A stretch of DNA of 53,092 nt from Candidatus Pacearchaeota archaeon (GCA_016866995.1 VGKQ01000005.1:1-53092), one strand, 5' to 3'; counted from the first letter of the stretch, positions 27,755-37,541 are shown. The notes: generated by a model not told the origin, from the letters alone. Translations and numbers: made by a program.

Positions 27755-30477
27755 AATGGCTTGCCTGCATAAAAAAGATTCTGGTTAGAATAAGTATAGC
27801 TTAGATAATCCGGATTTGCCTGCATGTCTTGCGGGAAGCTTATGTTCCAGATTTTTATCGGTCCAAGAATATCATTATTATACAATGCAAAATCTCCAAT
27901 TCCAATGCCTTGCTCTCTCAAATTCTGAATTCTAAGATCGGGCTCATTATGAACAAGATGGAAATATTCCCCCTCCCCAAGAAGATATAATCTTACCCAT
28001 AATGCATTCAGGTTTTTCTCGCTTAAATATAATCCTGCCCCAATATTGCTTATTCCCGTGTTTGTTACTTGTGGCATTATAAATATCCCGCTTGGCAATC
28101 CTGTTTGAAAGTCATAGCTTTTGTTATTGTAAAAAACATATCTCATTGGTATTTTTATATATCTGTTATTATATACAAATAATGCTGTAGGCTGATGAAC
28201 AGCAACACTTCCGTTAATATTTGCAATTGGCAGAAGAATTCCGCCTATTCCTGCTTTTTGTGCAGGCATAATTATCTTTGTTGAATTATCATTCCATATT
28301 ATGTCTGCGTCAGTTGCAACTCCTCCTCTGTAAAGATAAATTGTCTCATTCTTTGTTTCTTGCGTCTGAGTTTCGTCAATTGTAAATGTTCCTATCCACG
28401 AATATCTGTCATAATTTTCATCACTTCCTATGCTTGAATATGCCCCATATTTTCCAATCTCAGTTGAGTCAATAAGAAAGTATGTTGAATTATGAGTATA
28501 CATAAATTCAAGAGCCTCTCGTTCTGTCTTCCCTGTCAGGACATGCCTTCCCATTAGATGATCCCAGTAAGCAATGGCATTTCCTCCATCTAACACAGTT
28601 GCTCTCTCTCCCATTGTCTGCACCCAGTATCCATAATCCCACCAGTGGCTGAATACAGCATCTTTCGGAGTGTTATTTCTAACCCACTCCATTGCTTTTT
28701 GCCACTGGTTGCTGTATATTGATGGAATATAAATCATCGCGCTGTTTTTTGTGACTTGATAATCATAATACATAGTATAAATTGAAGCAATTACAACAAC
28801 AATTGCAACAACCCATGCCAGTACTTTTATTATTTCATCTTCTGCCTTTCTTGCTCTTAAAAAATTGTCTACTATAAAATAACCAATGATAATTGCTGCT
28901 ACAGGAGCTAAAACCATAATTAATCTTATTGCGCTTCTTGCAGCTATAATTGTAAGAAAAAACAGAATAAATATAAGAATATGGTTGAAATCAATGCTTT
29001 TTAATAACTCATTTTGATTTTCTTTTTTATATTTATAATATACATATAGGAAAACAATTCCAAACAAGATTATACCTCCAAAATAAACAAATTTGCTTGT
29101 AAAACTGGCTCCATCAAATACGCTTGAAGAAGAATATCTGCTGAATATCAAACAAAAAAGAAAGATTGTATATGCAACAGTCAAAAGCCATTTTTCATTT
29201 CTCTTTAAATTTCCAACTGTTTCGTAAAACAAAAATATGCTGCCTATAAAAAACAGCCAGAAAAATAATGGAATTCCATAAACAACCGGGCCAAACTCTC
29301 TTGCCCACTCTCCAAAATACGGCTGCCTGTTTTCTGCAACTGTAAAAGAAATTCTGTCTTCATATGGCACTGTTAAATGAGTTATTATATCTCCTACAAC
29401 CCCTGGAACAAAGCCAATTCCAAATTTGATTGAAGCAATTATAATGATAATTATAAAAGCAGAAATAATTGATATAATTTGTTCAGGTAGCTTGATTTTT
29501 TCTTTAATCTTATTAATAAATCCAGTGTCTTTTAATTTTGTTTTAAAAATAATAAAATCAACAATAAGAACAAGCCAAAGGGCAAATGCCATGCTTGTTG
29601 ATGAGCTTGTAACTAGGCTCTGCAGCGTAATTCTTAAAGTAAAAGGAAGAGTAAAAATCATCATTGAAATAAGCCACAAACTGTAAATTACAAGCTCTCT
29701 TTTCCCTGTTTTTCCAAGAATAAATACAAGAAAAACAGAAACACTGAGAATAATAAATATAAACACCCATGCGCCCCATATTAATCCCATTAATGCTGTT
29801 GCTAATCCGGCAAATATGCTGTTAATTATCATTGAGTAAGTTTTTTTCGCCTTCCATGCGCAAAGGAAGAAATAAAATGTTGCAAAGAAAAATGCAAACC
29901 CGGCTGATTCTTTTTCTGGAATTCCTGCTATTGTTCTTGAAAGAAGTGAAGGAAGAATAATCATTAAAGCTGTGGATATAAGAGCAATAATATTTGAGGT
30001 ATTTTTTCCTTTTCCTTCAAATATCTTCCTCACAAGCAGGAAGAAAAATACTGCAGTAAATACAGACATTACAACAGGAAAGATTACTGCAGTATATTCT
30101 ATTGTTGCTTGAGAATTAAACCATTTAACAGGAGTATGAAGCCATGCAATCATATAAGGCAGCAATCTTGTTTCCCCTGCAGTAACATACCCAAAAGGAA
30201 CATATCTCATCATATCATTAATCATCAAGCTTCCTTGTTCAACTATATATTTTGCATACCTAAAGAATAAAAATGGGTCTAAATCTGGCCCAAGCGTCCA
30301 GTTATTTGTAGTTATATCCCACAAACCAGGATGCCCGTTGATAATTCTCATAGGCAGTGTCCTGATATAAACATTAATTGCAATTATAACCCCAAGTATT
30401 AAATAGTAAATCCAGGATATTTTTCCTTTCAAAAAATTTTTCGCCTTAATTTTTCTTTCTTCTATTGTCTCTTCCAT
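27751..30477 (-). CDS. aglB: Oligosaccharyltransferase STT3/AglB
   Basis: WWDYGYW motif in VFSHWWDYGYWVQTMGERATVLDGGN; many N-terminal TM helices. Confidence 0.93.
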   Translation of the reverse strand: MEETIEERKIKAKNFLKGKISWIYYLILGVIIAINVYIRTLPMRIINGHPGLWDITTNNWTLGPDLDPFLFFRYAKYIVEQGSLMINDMMRYVPFGYVTAGETRLLPYMIAWLHTPVKWFNSQATIEYTAVIFPVVMSVFTAVFFFLLVRKIFEGKGKNTSNIIALISTALMIILPSLLSRTIAGIPEKESAGFAFFFATFYFFLCAWKAKKTYSMIINSIFAGLATALMGLIWGAWVFIFIILSVSVFLVFILGKTGKRELVIYSLWLISMMIFTLPFTLRITLQSLVTSSSTSMAFALWLVLIVDFIIFKTKLKDTGFINKIKEKIKLPEQIISIISAFIIIIIIASIKFGIGFVPGVVGDIITHLTVPYEDRISFTVAENRQPYFGEWAREFGPVVYGIPLFFWLFFIGSIFLFYETVGNLKRNEKWLLTVAYTIFLFCLIFSRYSSSSVFDGASFTSKFVYFGGIILFGIVFLYVYYKYKKENQNELLKSIDFNHILIFILFFLTIIAARSAIRLIMVLAPVAAIIIGYFIVDNFLRARKAEDEIIKVLAWVVAIVVVIASIYTMYYDYQVTKNSAMIYIPSIYSNQWQKAMEWVRNNTPKDAVFSHWWDYGYWVQTMGERATVLDGGNAIAYWDHLMGRHVLTGKTEREALEFMYTHNSTYFLIDSTEIGKYGAYSSIGSDENYDRYSWIGTFTIDETQTQETKNETIYLYRGGVATDADIIWNDNSTKIIMPAQKAGIGGILLPIANINGSVAVHQPTALFVYNNRYIKIPMRYVFYNNKSYDFQTGLPSGIFIMPQVTNTGISNIGAGLYLSEKNLNALWVRLYLLGEGEYFHLVHNEPDLRIQNLREQGIGIGDFALYNNDILGPIKIWNISFPQDMQANPDYLSYTYSNQNLFYAGKPF

Positions 30478-30507
30478 ATCAAAAATTCTAAAAGATTTAA
30501 CTTCTTT

Positions 30508-30645
30508 TTATTCATCAAGACTGCTTAGAATTTCATCAGCATTCTGCTCTTTTTCCATTGCTTTTCTGTCGCAGTTAGGGCATTTTATAGGAGCTTTTTC
30601 TCTTTCTATAGCAAACCTGCAGTTTTTGCATACATATCTTGTCAT
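30508..30645 (-). CDS. Small zinc-ribbon protein (45 aa)
   Basis: MTRYVCKNCRFAIEREKAPIKCPNCDRKAMEKEQNADEILSSLDE; two CXXC knuckles; not in the ORF track. Confidence 0.75.
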   Translation of the reverse strand: MTRYVCKNCRFAIEREKAPIKCPNCDRKAMEKEQNADEILSSLDE

Positions 30646-30795
30646 TTTATATCTAAAATATAGGCATATTTAAATTTAATTGCTCTTCAATGATATTAAA
30701 TTTTGCAATTAAATTTACATTGGATAATAAGCAATAAATTATATTAACTATAATTAGTTAAACTGCTGATAATATTTTAGTATAAAATTAAAATA

Positions 30796-31653
30796 TCAGA
30801 ATAATAAAGGAGTTATAAAAACTTCTATTAAGCCAGCTATAAAAAGAACAATTACTGCAAGAATTAGCAAGTTTAATGAATCTTGTAAAATATTCCAGAA
30901 CTTGTCGCTTCTAATATCATGTTTTATTACTGCTATTGAGACAATCCCTCCTGCCAATGCAGCAATAAAATAGGCTGCAATTTCAGGCAAGCCATGAATC
31001 ATAAATCTTGCAATTCCTAAAGGCAGGTCATAGAGATTTGATTTTGAAAATATTCCAACAGCAGCAGCTATGACAGAAGCATTCCATGCAAGAACAAATA
31101 TAGCTCCTGCTCCAAATATAAGAGAAAATACAAGTGTAAAAATAAGAACATAGATATTATTTGCAAAAATCATAAAAAATTTCTCTTTTGCAGTTAAAAA
31201 CGCAGTGGGTGTTGTCTTGCCTTTTACACCATAATCTGCAACACACTCATTGAAATTTGCAGGCCTGTTTATCATGCAGTATGTCTCAATCTGCGCCTTG
31301 AAGCTCATATTTGAAGCAAGCACCATATACCAAAATGAAAATGCTATAATAAAACCGAGAAAGAGAAATAAGAAAGAATAAAGAGCTTTCATATGCTCTT
31401 TTATTATTTTGAACATTCCTTCATACTTAATGTCCTTCTCTTCTTCATTTTTAATTGCATAATACATAAATGGAATAGAAAACATTACTGTAAATGTCAC
31501 GACAAGTATTCCTGAATATTTTGAAAGAACAGCATCGCCAGCAAAAATCCAGTTTACAAGCAAAATAGAAAGTGTTGCATAAAATATCCCTATAAAAAGC
31601 ATTTCCCATGGCTCTCTTTCTGCCTTTCTCGGGCTCAGTATCATTTCTAGCAT
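30796..31653 (-). CDS. Stage II sporulation protein M (SpoIIM) family membrane protein
   Basis: N-terminal MLEMILSPRKAEREPWEMLFIGIFYA, five to six TM helices, GLPEIAAYFIAALAGG. Confidence 0.8.
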   Translation of the reverse strand: MLEMILSPRKAEREPWEMLFIGIFYATLSILLVNWIFAGDAVLSKYSGILVVTFTVMFSIPFMYYAIKNEEEKDIKYEGMFKIIKEHMKALYSFLFLFLGFIIAFSFWYMVLASNMSFKAQIETYCMINRPANFNECVADYGVKGKTTPTAFLTAKEKFFMIFANNIYVLIFTLVFSLIFGAGAIFVLAWNASVIAAAVGIFSKSNLYDLPLGIARFMIHGLPEIAAYFIAALAGGIVSIAVIKHDIRSDKFWNILQDSLNLLILAVIVLFIAGLIEVFITPLLF

Positions 31654-31830
31654 CTTTGTATAAGAAAGCCAGAATATTTAAATTCTACTAATAATCCTTA
31701 ATTATCTTCAATTTATCAATAATTTTTATTTAATTGCAATAAAATTAATGTAATCTCTTAAATAACTTAAATATAAGCTAATAACAGATAATTTAGGAAG
31801 CTTTTTATACAATCTTTTTGTTTTGCTGTT

Positions 31831-32400
31831 ATGAATATAGAAAAATTTAAGCATAAATATTTTGACAAAAAACACTGGCAAAATCATCCAGCAAAATATT
31901 CTGAAGATTTTTCTTGTTTTCTGAAAAGCAAGAATTTTAAGGGAATGGTAGTTGATATTGGATGCGGAAATGGAAGGGATGTTAATTTATTTTCTAAAAA
32001 TGGATTCAGGGTTTTGGGCATAGATAATTCAGAGGAAGAGATTTTATTTGCAAAAAGCAATTTTCCTGATTTGAACTTTGAAGTCCAGAACGCAGAGACT
32101 TTAAATTTCCCAGACAATTCTATTGGCGCATTTTTTATGATTAATGTCATTCATTTTCTAAATCAGAAAAAAGCTTTAAATGAGATATTTAGGGCATTAA
32201 AACCTGGAGGATACTTCTTTGTTCATTTTAACCTATCAGTAATAGATGCAAAAGGAAATATATATTACAGACAGAATACTAAAAGCGTCCTTAATCTTGT
32301 CTCAAAATTTAAAATTATTTCGCAGAAGATTTTTGAGAGAGAAGACAGCAAGCCAATATGCCATAAGCATAAGATACTTGAATTGATATTAACTAAGTAA
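31831..32400 (+). CDS. Class I SAM-dependent methyltransferase
   Basis: VVDIGCGNGRDVNLFSKNGFRVLGIDNSEE. Confidence 0.85.
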   Translation: MNIEKFKHKYFDKKHWQNHPAKYSEDFSCFLKSKNFKGMVVDIGCGNGRDVNLFSKNGFRVLGIDNSEEEILFAKSNFPDLNFEVQNAETLNFPDNSIGAFFMINVIHFLNQKKALNEIFRALKPGGYFFVHFNLSVIDAKGNIYYRQNTKSVLNLVSKFKIISQKIFEREDSKPICHKHKILELILTK

Positions 32401-32431
32401 GATTTTTATAGCACATTAATCTAATTTTATC

Positions 32432-33292
32432 ATGAAAAATAAAAAGAGATTTGACAAGATACTTGAGGATATAAAAAAAATAAAAATTCAGGGAGCCAGA
32501 AATATTGCAAAAGCCGCCCTGTATGCGTGTTCTCTTTCTGATTGTTCTGTTAATCAAGACTCAAGAAAAAAATTAATTAATGCAAGAGTTACAGAGCCAA
32601 TGCTTGTCAATGTTCTTCATAAATATAAAAATCTTGGATATAAAAAAACTCTTGCTCATTTTGATTATGCCCAAGAAAAGATAAATTTGCTAGTTTTAAA
32701 AATAATAAAAAATAATTCAGTTATTTTCACTCACTGCCATTCAACAAATGTCATTTCTAGTTTAATTTATTCAAGAAAAAAAGGAAAGAAGTTTGAAGTT
32801 TATAATACAGAGACAAGGCCATTATTTCAAGGAAGAATGACTGCGAGAGAATTGGAAAAAGCAGGAATAAAAGTCACAATGTTTCTTGACTCTGCAATTG
32901 ACATTGCTCTTGAAAAAAAACAAGGAACAAGAAAAGCAGATATTGTTCTGCTTGGTGCAGATGCCATACTGAAAGAAGGAATAATAAATAAAGTAGGAAG
33001 TGGAATGATAGCCGAGCTTGCAAGTTTTCACAAAATTCCTTTATATATTGTTGCAGATTCCTGGAAATACTCATCTCACCATATTCCAATTGAAGAGAGA
33101 GATTTTCATGAAGCATGGGCAAGAGTTCCCCGGCATATAAGAGTGAGAAATCCTGCTTTCGAGCTGATAGAAAAAAAATATATCAAGAAAATTATATCAG
33201 AGCTTGGAATTTTAAGCTATGATAAATTTTTGAGGAAAATAAAAAATAGAAAGATTTATAAACCTATAAGGGTACATAGTTATCATAAATGA
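32432..33292 (+). CDS. eIF2B-alpha / ribose-1,5-bisphosphate isomerase family protein
   Basis: THCHSTNVISSL, NTETRPLFQGRMTARELEKAGI, DIVLLGADAILKEGIINKVGSG. Confidence 0.88.
   Translation: MKNKKRFDKILEDIKKIKIQGARNIAKAALYACSLSDCSVNQDSRKKLINARVTEPMLVNVLHKYKNLGYKKTLAHFDYAQEKINLLVLKIIKNNSVIFTHCHSTNVISSLIYSRKKGKKFEVYNTETRPLFQGRMTARELEKAGIKVTMFLDSAIDIALEKKQGTRKADIVLLGADAILKEGIINKVGSGMIAELASFHKIPLYIVADSWKYSSHHIPIEERDFHEAWARVPRHIRVRNPAFELIEKKYIKKIISELGILSYDKFLRKIKNRKIYKPIRVHSYHK
33255..33262 (+). promoter_or_regulatory. TATA-like box for the abiE operon, inside the upstream CDS
   Basis: tttataaa about 13 nt before the palindrome at 33275. Confidence 0.45.
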
Positions 33293-33300
33293 TAACTATG
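33275..33300. promoter_or_regulatory. Palindromic operator candidate for AbiEi
   Basis: catagttatca-taaa-tgataactatg, perfect 11-bp arms directly before abiEi. Confidence 0.7.
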
Positions 33301-33319
33301 GTTTATTGAAAGTTAAAAA

Positions 33320-34033
33320 ATGAATAAAATTAGACTAATAAAAGAATTAAGCAGATACCCTGTCTTTAATATTAAAATCTTAAAAGAACTGACAGGGAAG
33401 AGCCGAGAGTATGCCAAATTAATTGCATACAGGCTAAAAAAAGAGAGTCTTATATACGAAATAGAAAGAAACAAATACGCTTCTCAAAAAGACCCTCTAA
33501 TAATGGCAAGTAACATAATTTGGCCATCCTATATTTCTTTATGGTCATCTTTAAGATATTATAATCTAACCGAACAGCTTCCAAAAGATGTTTTTGTGAT
33601 AACAACAAGAGCAAGGAAAAAGAGAATAATAAATCTTGAAAATTCAAGAATAATCTTTATTCGAATAAATCCAAAATATTTTTTTGGGTATAATAAAGAA
33701 ATTTATAATGGATTTGATGTATTTATTGCTGAAAAAGAAAAAGCATTAATCGACTCTGCTTTGTTTAAAAAAATTTCTTTTTCAGAAATTTGTGAAATTG
33801 TTAAGAAAAATAAGGAAAATTTGGATATAGATTTGCTTGCAAAATATTTAATTAAAACTAGAAATAAATCTTTAATAAAAAGATTTGGCTTCTTGCTTGA
33901 AACTATGGGATTTAATTATTATAACAAATTTAAAGCATCAATTAATCATAAATATACTCCATTAGAATATGCTATTAAGGCAAAGGGTGAAAAAATAAAA
34001 AAGTGGAGAATAATCAAAAATGTTGACATATGA
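33320..34033 (+). CDS. AbiEi-family antitoxin/transcriptional regulator
   Basis: N-terminal wHTH (IKELSRYPVFNIKILKELTGKSREYAKLIAYRLKKESLIYEIERNKYA), adjacent to AbiEii. Confidence 0.85.
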   Translation: MNKIRLIKELSRYPVFNIKILKELTGKSREYAKLIAYRLKKESLIYEIERNKYASQKDPLIMASNIIWPSYISLWSSLRYYNLTEQLPKDVFVITTRARKKRIINLENSRIIFIRINPKYFFGYNKEIYNGFDVFIAEKEKALIDSALFKKISFSEICEIVKKNKENLDIDLLAKYLIKTRNKSLIKRFGFLLETMGFNYYNKFKASINHKYTPLEYAIKAKGEKIKKWRIIKNVDI

Positions 34034-34781
34034 CGAACTTGAGAATATAGCAAGACTAAAAAGATTATCTTTAATTAATGCTGAAAAAGATTATCTGCAA
34101 AATCTGATATTATTCAGCATATATTCAATTGCAGGAAAAGAGCTTATTTTCAAAGGAGGAACATGCTTGTATAAAATCTATAAGTTGGACAGATTTTCTG
34201 AAGACTTGGATTTTACTTTGACTGAAAGACTGGACATTAAAAAAATTGCAGAAAAGATAATCTCTGACTTGATGCTTCTTAACATAAAAGGAAAAGTAAA
34301 GGAGATTAAAGAGTATCCAAATGAGATAAATGTAAGACTCTTATTTAACGGCCCTCTTTATAAGGGAAGCAAAGAAACGCAATGCTTTATTCCATTGAAT
34401 ATGAGCATGAAAGAAAATATTTTAACAGAGCCAAAAAGAGAATTTATTGTTTCTTTGTACAAAGAAATTCCTAATTTTTATGTATTTGCAATGTCTGAAG
34501 ATGAAATTTTAGCTGAAAAAATTAGGGCAATAATGTCAAGATTAAAGCCAAGAGATATTTATGACTTGTTTTTTCTCTTGAATAAAGATGCTAAGTTTGA
34601 CATAAATCTTGTAAATAAAAAACTCTCCTTATACCACTTAAAGTTTGACAAAAAAGAATTTATCCACAGAATAGAAAAAATGAGAGGTTTATGGCAGATT
34701 GATTTGAAAAATTTAATATCTTCTGAATTAGAATTTGACAAAGCTAAGAAAATTATTCTTGCCAAAATAAATCAGTTTTGA
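34020..34781 (+). CDS. AbiEii-family nucleotidyltransferase toxin
   Basis: FKGGTCLYKIYKLDRFSEDLDFTL. Confidence 0.9.
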   Translation: MLTYDELENIARLKRLSLINAEKDYLQNLILFSIYSIAGKELIFKGGTCLYKIYKLDRFSEDLDFTLTERLDIKKIAEKIISDLMLLNIKGKVKEIKEYPNEINVRLLFNGPLYKGSKETQCFIPLNMSMKENILTEPKREFIVSLYKEIPNFYVFAMSEDEILAEKIRAIMSRLKPRDIYDLFFLLNKDAKFDINLVNKKLSLYHLKFDKKEFIHRIEKMRGLWQIDLKNLISSELEFDKAKKIILAKINQF

Positions 34782-34809
34782 TGAGTTTTTGAGAAAAGTT
34801 AGGAAATAA
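34777..34809 (+). pseudogene. Displaced C-terminal codons of the eIF2B-like gene (FDEFLRKVRK*)
   Basis: Matches YDKFLRKIKN at the end of 32432-33292; nucleotide similarity tgatgagtttttgagaaaa vs tgataaatttttgaggaaaa. Confidence 0.65.
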
Positions 34810-34812
34810 AAA

Positions 34813-35376
34813 TTAAATTACATCCTGCCAACAAGAATTGGCACAACCATATTTCAAATACTGTTTATAAGACGCTTTTGATGCTGTACCTGTATTCACG
34901 ATAGTAACACAGTCTTTTCCTTTTGTCCCAGAAGCATCACTACAAGTAATTGCACTCCATATATTTGAACTAGGCATCATCCCTTTAAAGTTTCCACTTT
35001 TCAAAGAAGCATCTCTATCTGTAGAACATTTATCAAAGCAAGTTGGATTTATACAATCTGTAAAGCTTCCAGTTTTACACTCTCCAACCCACCCAATTGA
35101 CGCTCCTCTTCCTGAAGAATAGTCTGGCCTACAATTTGGTTGGGGGCAACTTCCAGAAGGGCATTGATTTATGCAACTGAAAAAAGCCGAGTAAATTATA
35201 TCTAATGGATTGCTTTGATTAATTTTACTTGAAGATTTTACATTATTTTCAGGATTGCTTGCAGCTGAAGTGTTTGATGCTGGACTATTAGATTCTTGAT
35301 TGCTTTGTTTATTTCCCAGGAAAATATAACCTGCAATACCTGCAACAACTAATACTGCAATTACTATGATTACCAA
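34813..35376 (-). CDS. Secreted or membrane-anchored Cys-rich protein
   Basis: N-terminal hydrophobic anchor, Ser/Asn linker, about 12 Cys; start probably further upstream with a frameshift (see finding). Confidence 0.65.
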   Translation of the reverse strand: MVIIVIAVLVVAGIAGYIFLGNKQSNQESNSPASNTSAASNPENNVKSSSKINQSNPLDIIYSAFFSCINQCPSGSCPQPNCRPDYSSGRGASIGWVGECKTGSFTDCINPTCFDKCSTDRDASLKSGNFKGMMPSSNIWSAITCSDASGTKGKDCVTIVNTGTASKASYKQYLKYGCANSCWQDVI

Positions 35377-35394
35377 AAAAAGTTTTATTCATTC

Positions 35395-35865
35395 TCATCC
35401 AACATTTATCTGAACTTTTTTTGAAACATCAATTCCCATAGGAACATCCAAAAAAGCTACAACATACCACTTAATCTGGCTGCTCACACCTGAAAGAATT
35501 TGGGCTGATTTAATTATAGTGCCCGCGATTCCTTCCCCAATATCCGACTGAGTTAAAACATTTTTGGGAATTTTTATCTTAAAATTATATGTAAAATTTC
35601 CAGAATAATCTTTTTCTCCGCTTAATGGCTGAACAAAATCAAAAACATACCCCATACTTTTATTAACATTCGTTTTAGAATTAAATAAAGCACTTCCTCC
35701 TATCTTTGTTTCTTTTTTTACTCCAATTAATCTTACTTTAGCTCCTCTTGCATGCACAACTTTTTTAAGAGTGAATACTGCTTTTCCACTAACAGTATCT
35801 CCTGGAGAAAAATCATATTTATCTAGCTGAATATCTACACTCCCTTTTCCAAATGGCCAAAACAT
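35395..35865 (-). CDS. Arrestin-fold/Spo0M-like protein
   Basis: VDIQLDKYDFSPGDTVSGKAVFTLKKVVHARGAKVRLIG. Confidence 0.6.
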   Translation of the reverse strand: MFWPFGKGSVDIQLDKYDFSPGDTVSGKAVFTLKKVVHARGAKVRLIGVKKETKIGGSALFNSKTNVNKSMGYVFDFVQPLSGEKDYSGNFTYNFKIKIPKNVLTQSDIGEGIAGTIIKSAQILSGVSSQIKWYVVAFLDVPMGIDVSKKVQINVG

Positions 35866-35899
35866 AATTTAAAATAGAAAAGTTAATTAATAAATCTTT

Positions 35900-36289
35900 C
35901 TAATTCTTCTCTTTTCTTGCTTCCTCAACTAATTCTGCAAGTTCTGAATTCAAATGCTCAAGATTATGAACAAAATTTTCCTTCAAATCATTCATTTCTT
36001 CAATCTGCTTGTCTATAATCTTGCTTGTTTCTTCAGGAGTTTTTCTTACAACAATCTTGCTTCCCACATTTACAAATAATTTTTCATCATCTATTTTAGT
36101 TTTTATAAACACGCCTCTTCCAAGATTAGCCAGCATTTCCTTATTCTTGCTCTTTTCAATATTTTTGAAGCACGACTTCAAGTTCTCAAGCTCTCCAGTT
36201 TGGCTGTCAATTGTTTCTATCTGCTGCTTTATCTCATTAGATTGCTGTTCAATCAAGCTCAGCTTGAATAATATTTCTTCTTTGCTCAT
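35900..36289 (-). CDS. Prefoldin alpha subunit-like
   Basis: Two coiled-coil segments around a central beta hairpin (ANLGRGVFIKTKIDDEKLFVNVGSKIVVRKTPEET). Confidence 0.8.
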   Translation of the reverse strand: MSKEEILFKLSLIEQQSNEIKQQIETIDSQTGELENLKSCFKNIEKSKNKEMLANLGRGVFIKTKIDDEKLFVNVGSKIVVRKTPEETSKIIDKQIEEMNDLKENFVHNLEHLNSELAELVEEARKEKN

Positions 36290-36426
36290 ATTTTTCTTGT
36301 GTTTATGGAGTATATAAATTATTGCTTCTACTATTAATCTGCAACTTAATTTTTATTCTTACAATTAACCCACAAACAATATTAAACATTTTATCAAAAT
36401 AAGAGTTAATAACAGAAGATTTTGTT

Positions 36427-36957
36427 TTAAGCAACTTTCAAAATCTTCCTGAAAAAAGAGTTGAAAATAATTGAGAGAACAAGGTAAATCCAAACCCATT
36501 TTGGAAATATAAGAAATGTTGAGTTTAACGCAGAGCCTGTGAAATAATCCCCAAACCATCTGAATAAAAGGACAAAAGGAATAAATGTATAAAGCAAAGG
36601 CCTCATTGTATGCTGCATCATTTCAGGCATCTTCTCCATCTGCTTCCTGTTCAGTTCAAGCATTTTTTCAGGCTGGTTTTTTAATTTTTTTATTTCTTCC
36701 TGAATCTGTTTCTGTTCTGCCTTAATCTTCCTTATTGTTTCCTGGTCTGTTGCATATTTTTGTATAATTGTTGTCACAAATGTAAGAAAAGCACACAGCA
36801 GAATAATCCCAAGATAAAAATTCAAGTCAAGAAGCCAGCCGGCACTCGGGTCAAGAATATAATGAACAGAGCTTTTTATTATTGGAATGCTGTTCCACAT
36901 AAATGCAATTCCCAGGCTGAGTGCCATTATCAAGAATAAAATTCCCATTCCTTTCAT
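36427..36957 (-). CDS. EMC3/TMCO1 (DUF106) family membrane protein, YidC/Oxa1 superfamily
   Basis: Hydrophobic N-terminus, coiled-coil KIKAEQKQIQEEIKKLKNQPEKMLELNRKQMEKMPEMMQHTMRPLLYTFIPFVLLFRWFG. Confidence 0.85.
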   Translation of the reverse strand: MKGMGILFLIMALSLGIAFMWNSIPIIKSSVHYILDPSAGWLLDLNFYLGIILLCAFLTFVTTIIQKYATDQETIRKIKAEQKQIQEEIKKLKNQPEKMLELNRKQMEKMPEMMQHTMRPLLYTFIPFVLLFRWFGDYFTGSALNSTFLIFPKWVWIYLVLSIIFNSFFRKILKVA

Positions 36958-37021
36958 AAAAAATAAAAGTGAATTGGGTTTTTAAAGCTTCAGAATTAAA
37001 TCTTTCACTTAAAGTATCACG

Positions 37022-37336
37022 TTAAGGAACAAAAGTTTCTAATTTTCCTGTCTCCTTTTTTTGTATTCCTCTAAGAACTATTGGCTCAACCTCTCGTATT
37101 CCTTTTTCAGTTCCATATAAAAAAACATGAAATAAAACCTTGGTTCCAAGATAATATGGAACTCCATATCTTACAGACTGAGCTGTCACATTTTGTTTGT
37201 GAAAATAATGTAATGTTGAATAATTATCACCTCCTCCCTCCCAAACTTTTTCCACACCTTCTTGAGCTTCAATAAACTCAATTAAACTTACTATTCCAAA
37301 ATTAGTCATTGTTTCAGAAAATATTTGTTTTTTCAT
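37022..37336 (-). CDS. Hypothetical protein H (104 aa), orphan
   Basis: ORF downstream of secY; no recognised motif. Confidence 0.55.
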   Translation of the reverse strand: MKKQIFSETMTNFGIVSLIEFIEAQEGVEKVWEGGGDNYSTLHYFHKQNVTAQSVRYGVPYYLGTKVLFHVFLYGTEKGIREVEPIVLRGIQKKETGKLETFVP

Positions 37337-37407
37337 AAATTTTCGTATCCATGGTATTATTTAAGCATTTGTCTTTTACAAAATATATAACAGAAAAAAA
37401 CAGCAGA

Positions 37408-37541
37408 AGAAATTTACCCCATAAATTTCTTCATCTTGAACTTATCAAAGTGAGAGAGGCAGAAATTTACCCCATAAATTTCTTCATCTTGAACTTATCA
37501 AAGTGAGAGAGGCAGAAATTTACCCCATAAATTTCTTCATC
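37408..37541. repeat. Tandem repeat, 53-bp unit x about 2.5, duplicating the secY 3' end
   Basis: agaaatttaccccataaatttcttcatc appears at 37408, 37461 and 37514. Confidence 0.95.

Noticed and set aside
37408-37541. CRISPR-like array
   Set aside because: Contiguous tandem copies with no unique spacers; begins in the secY coding end
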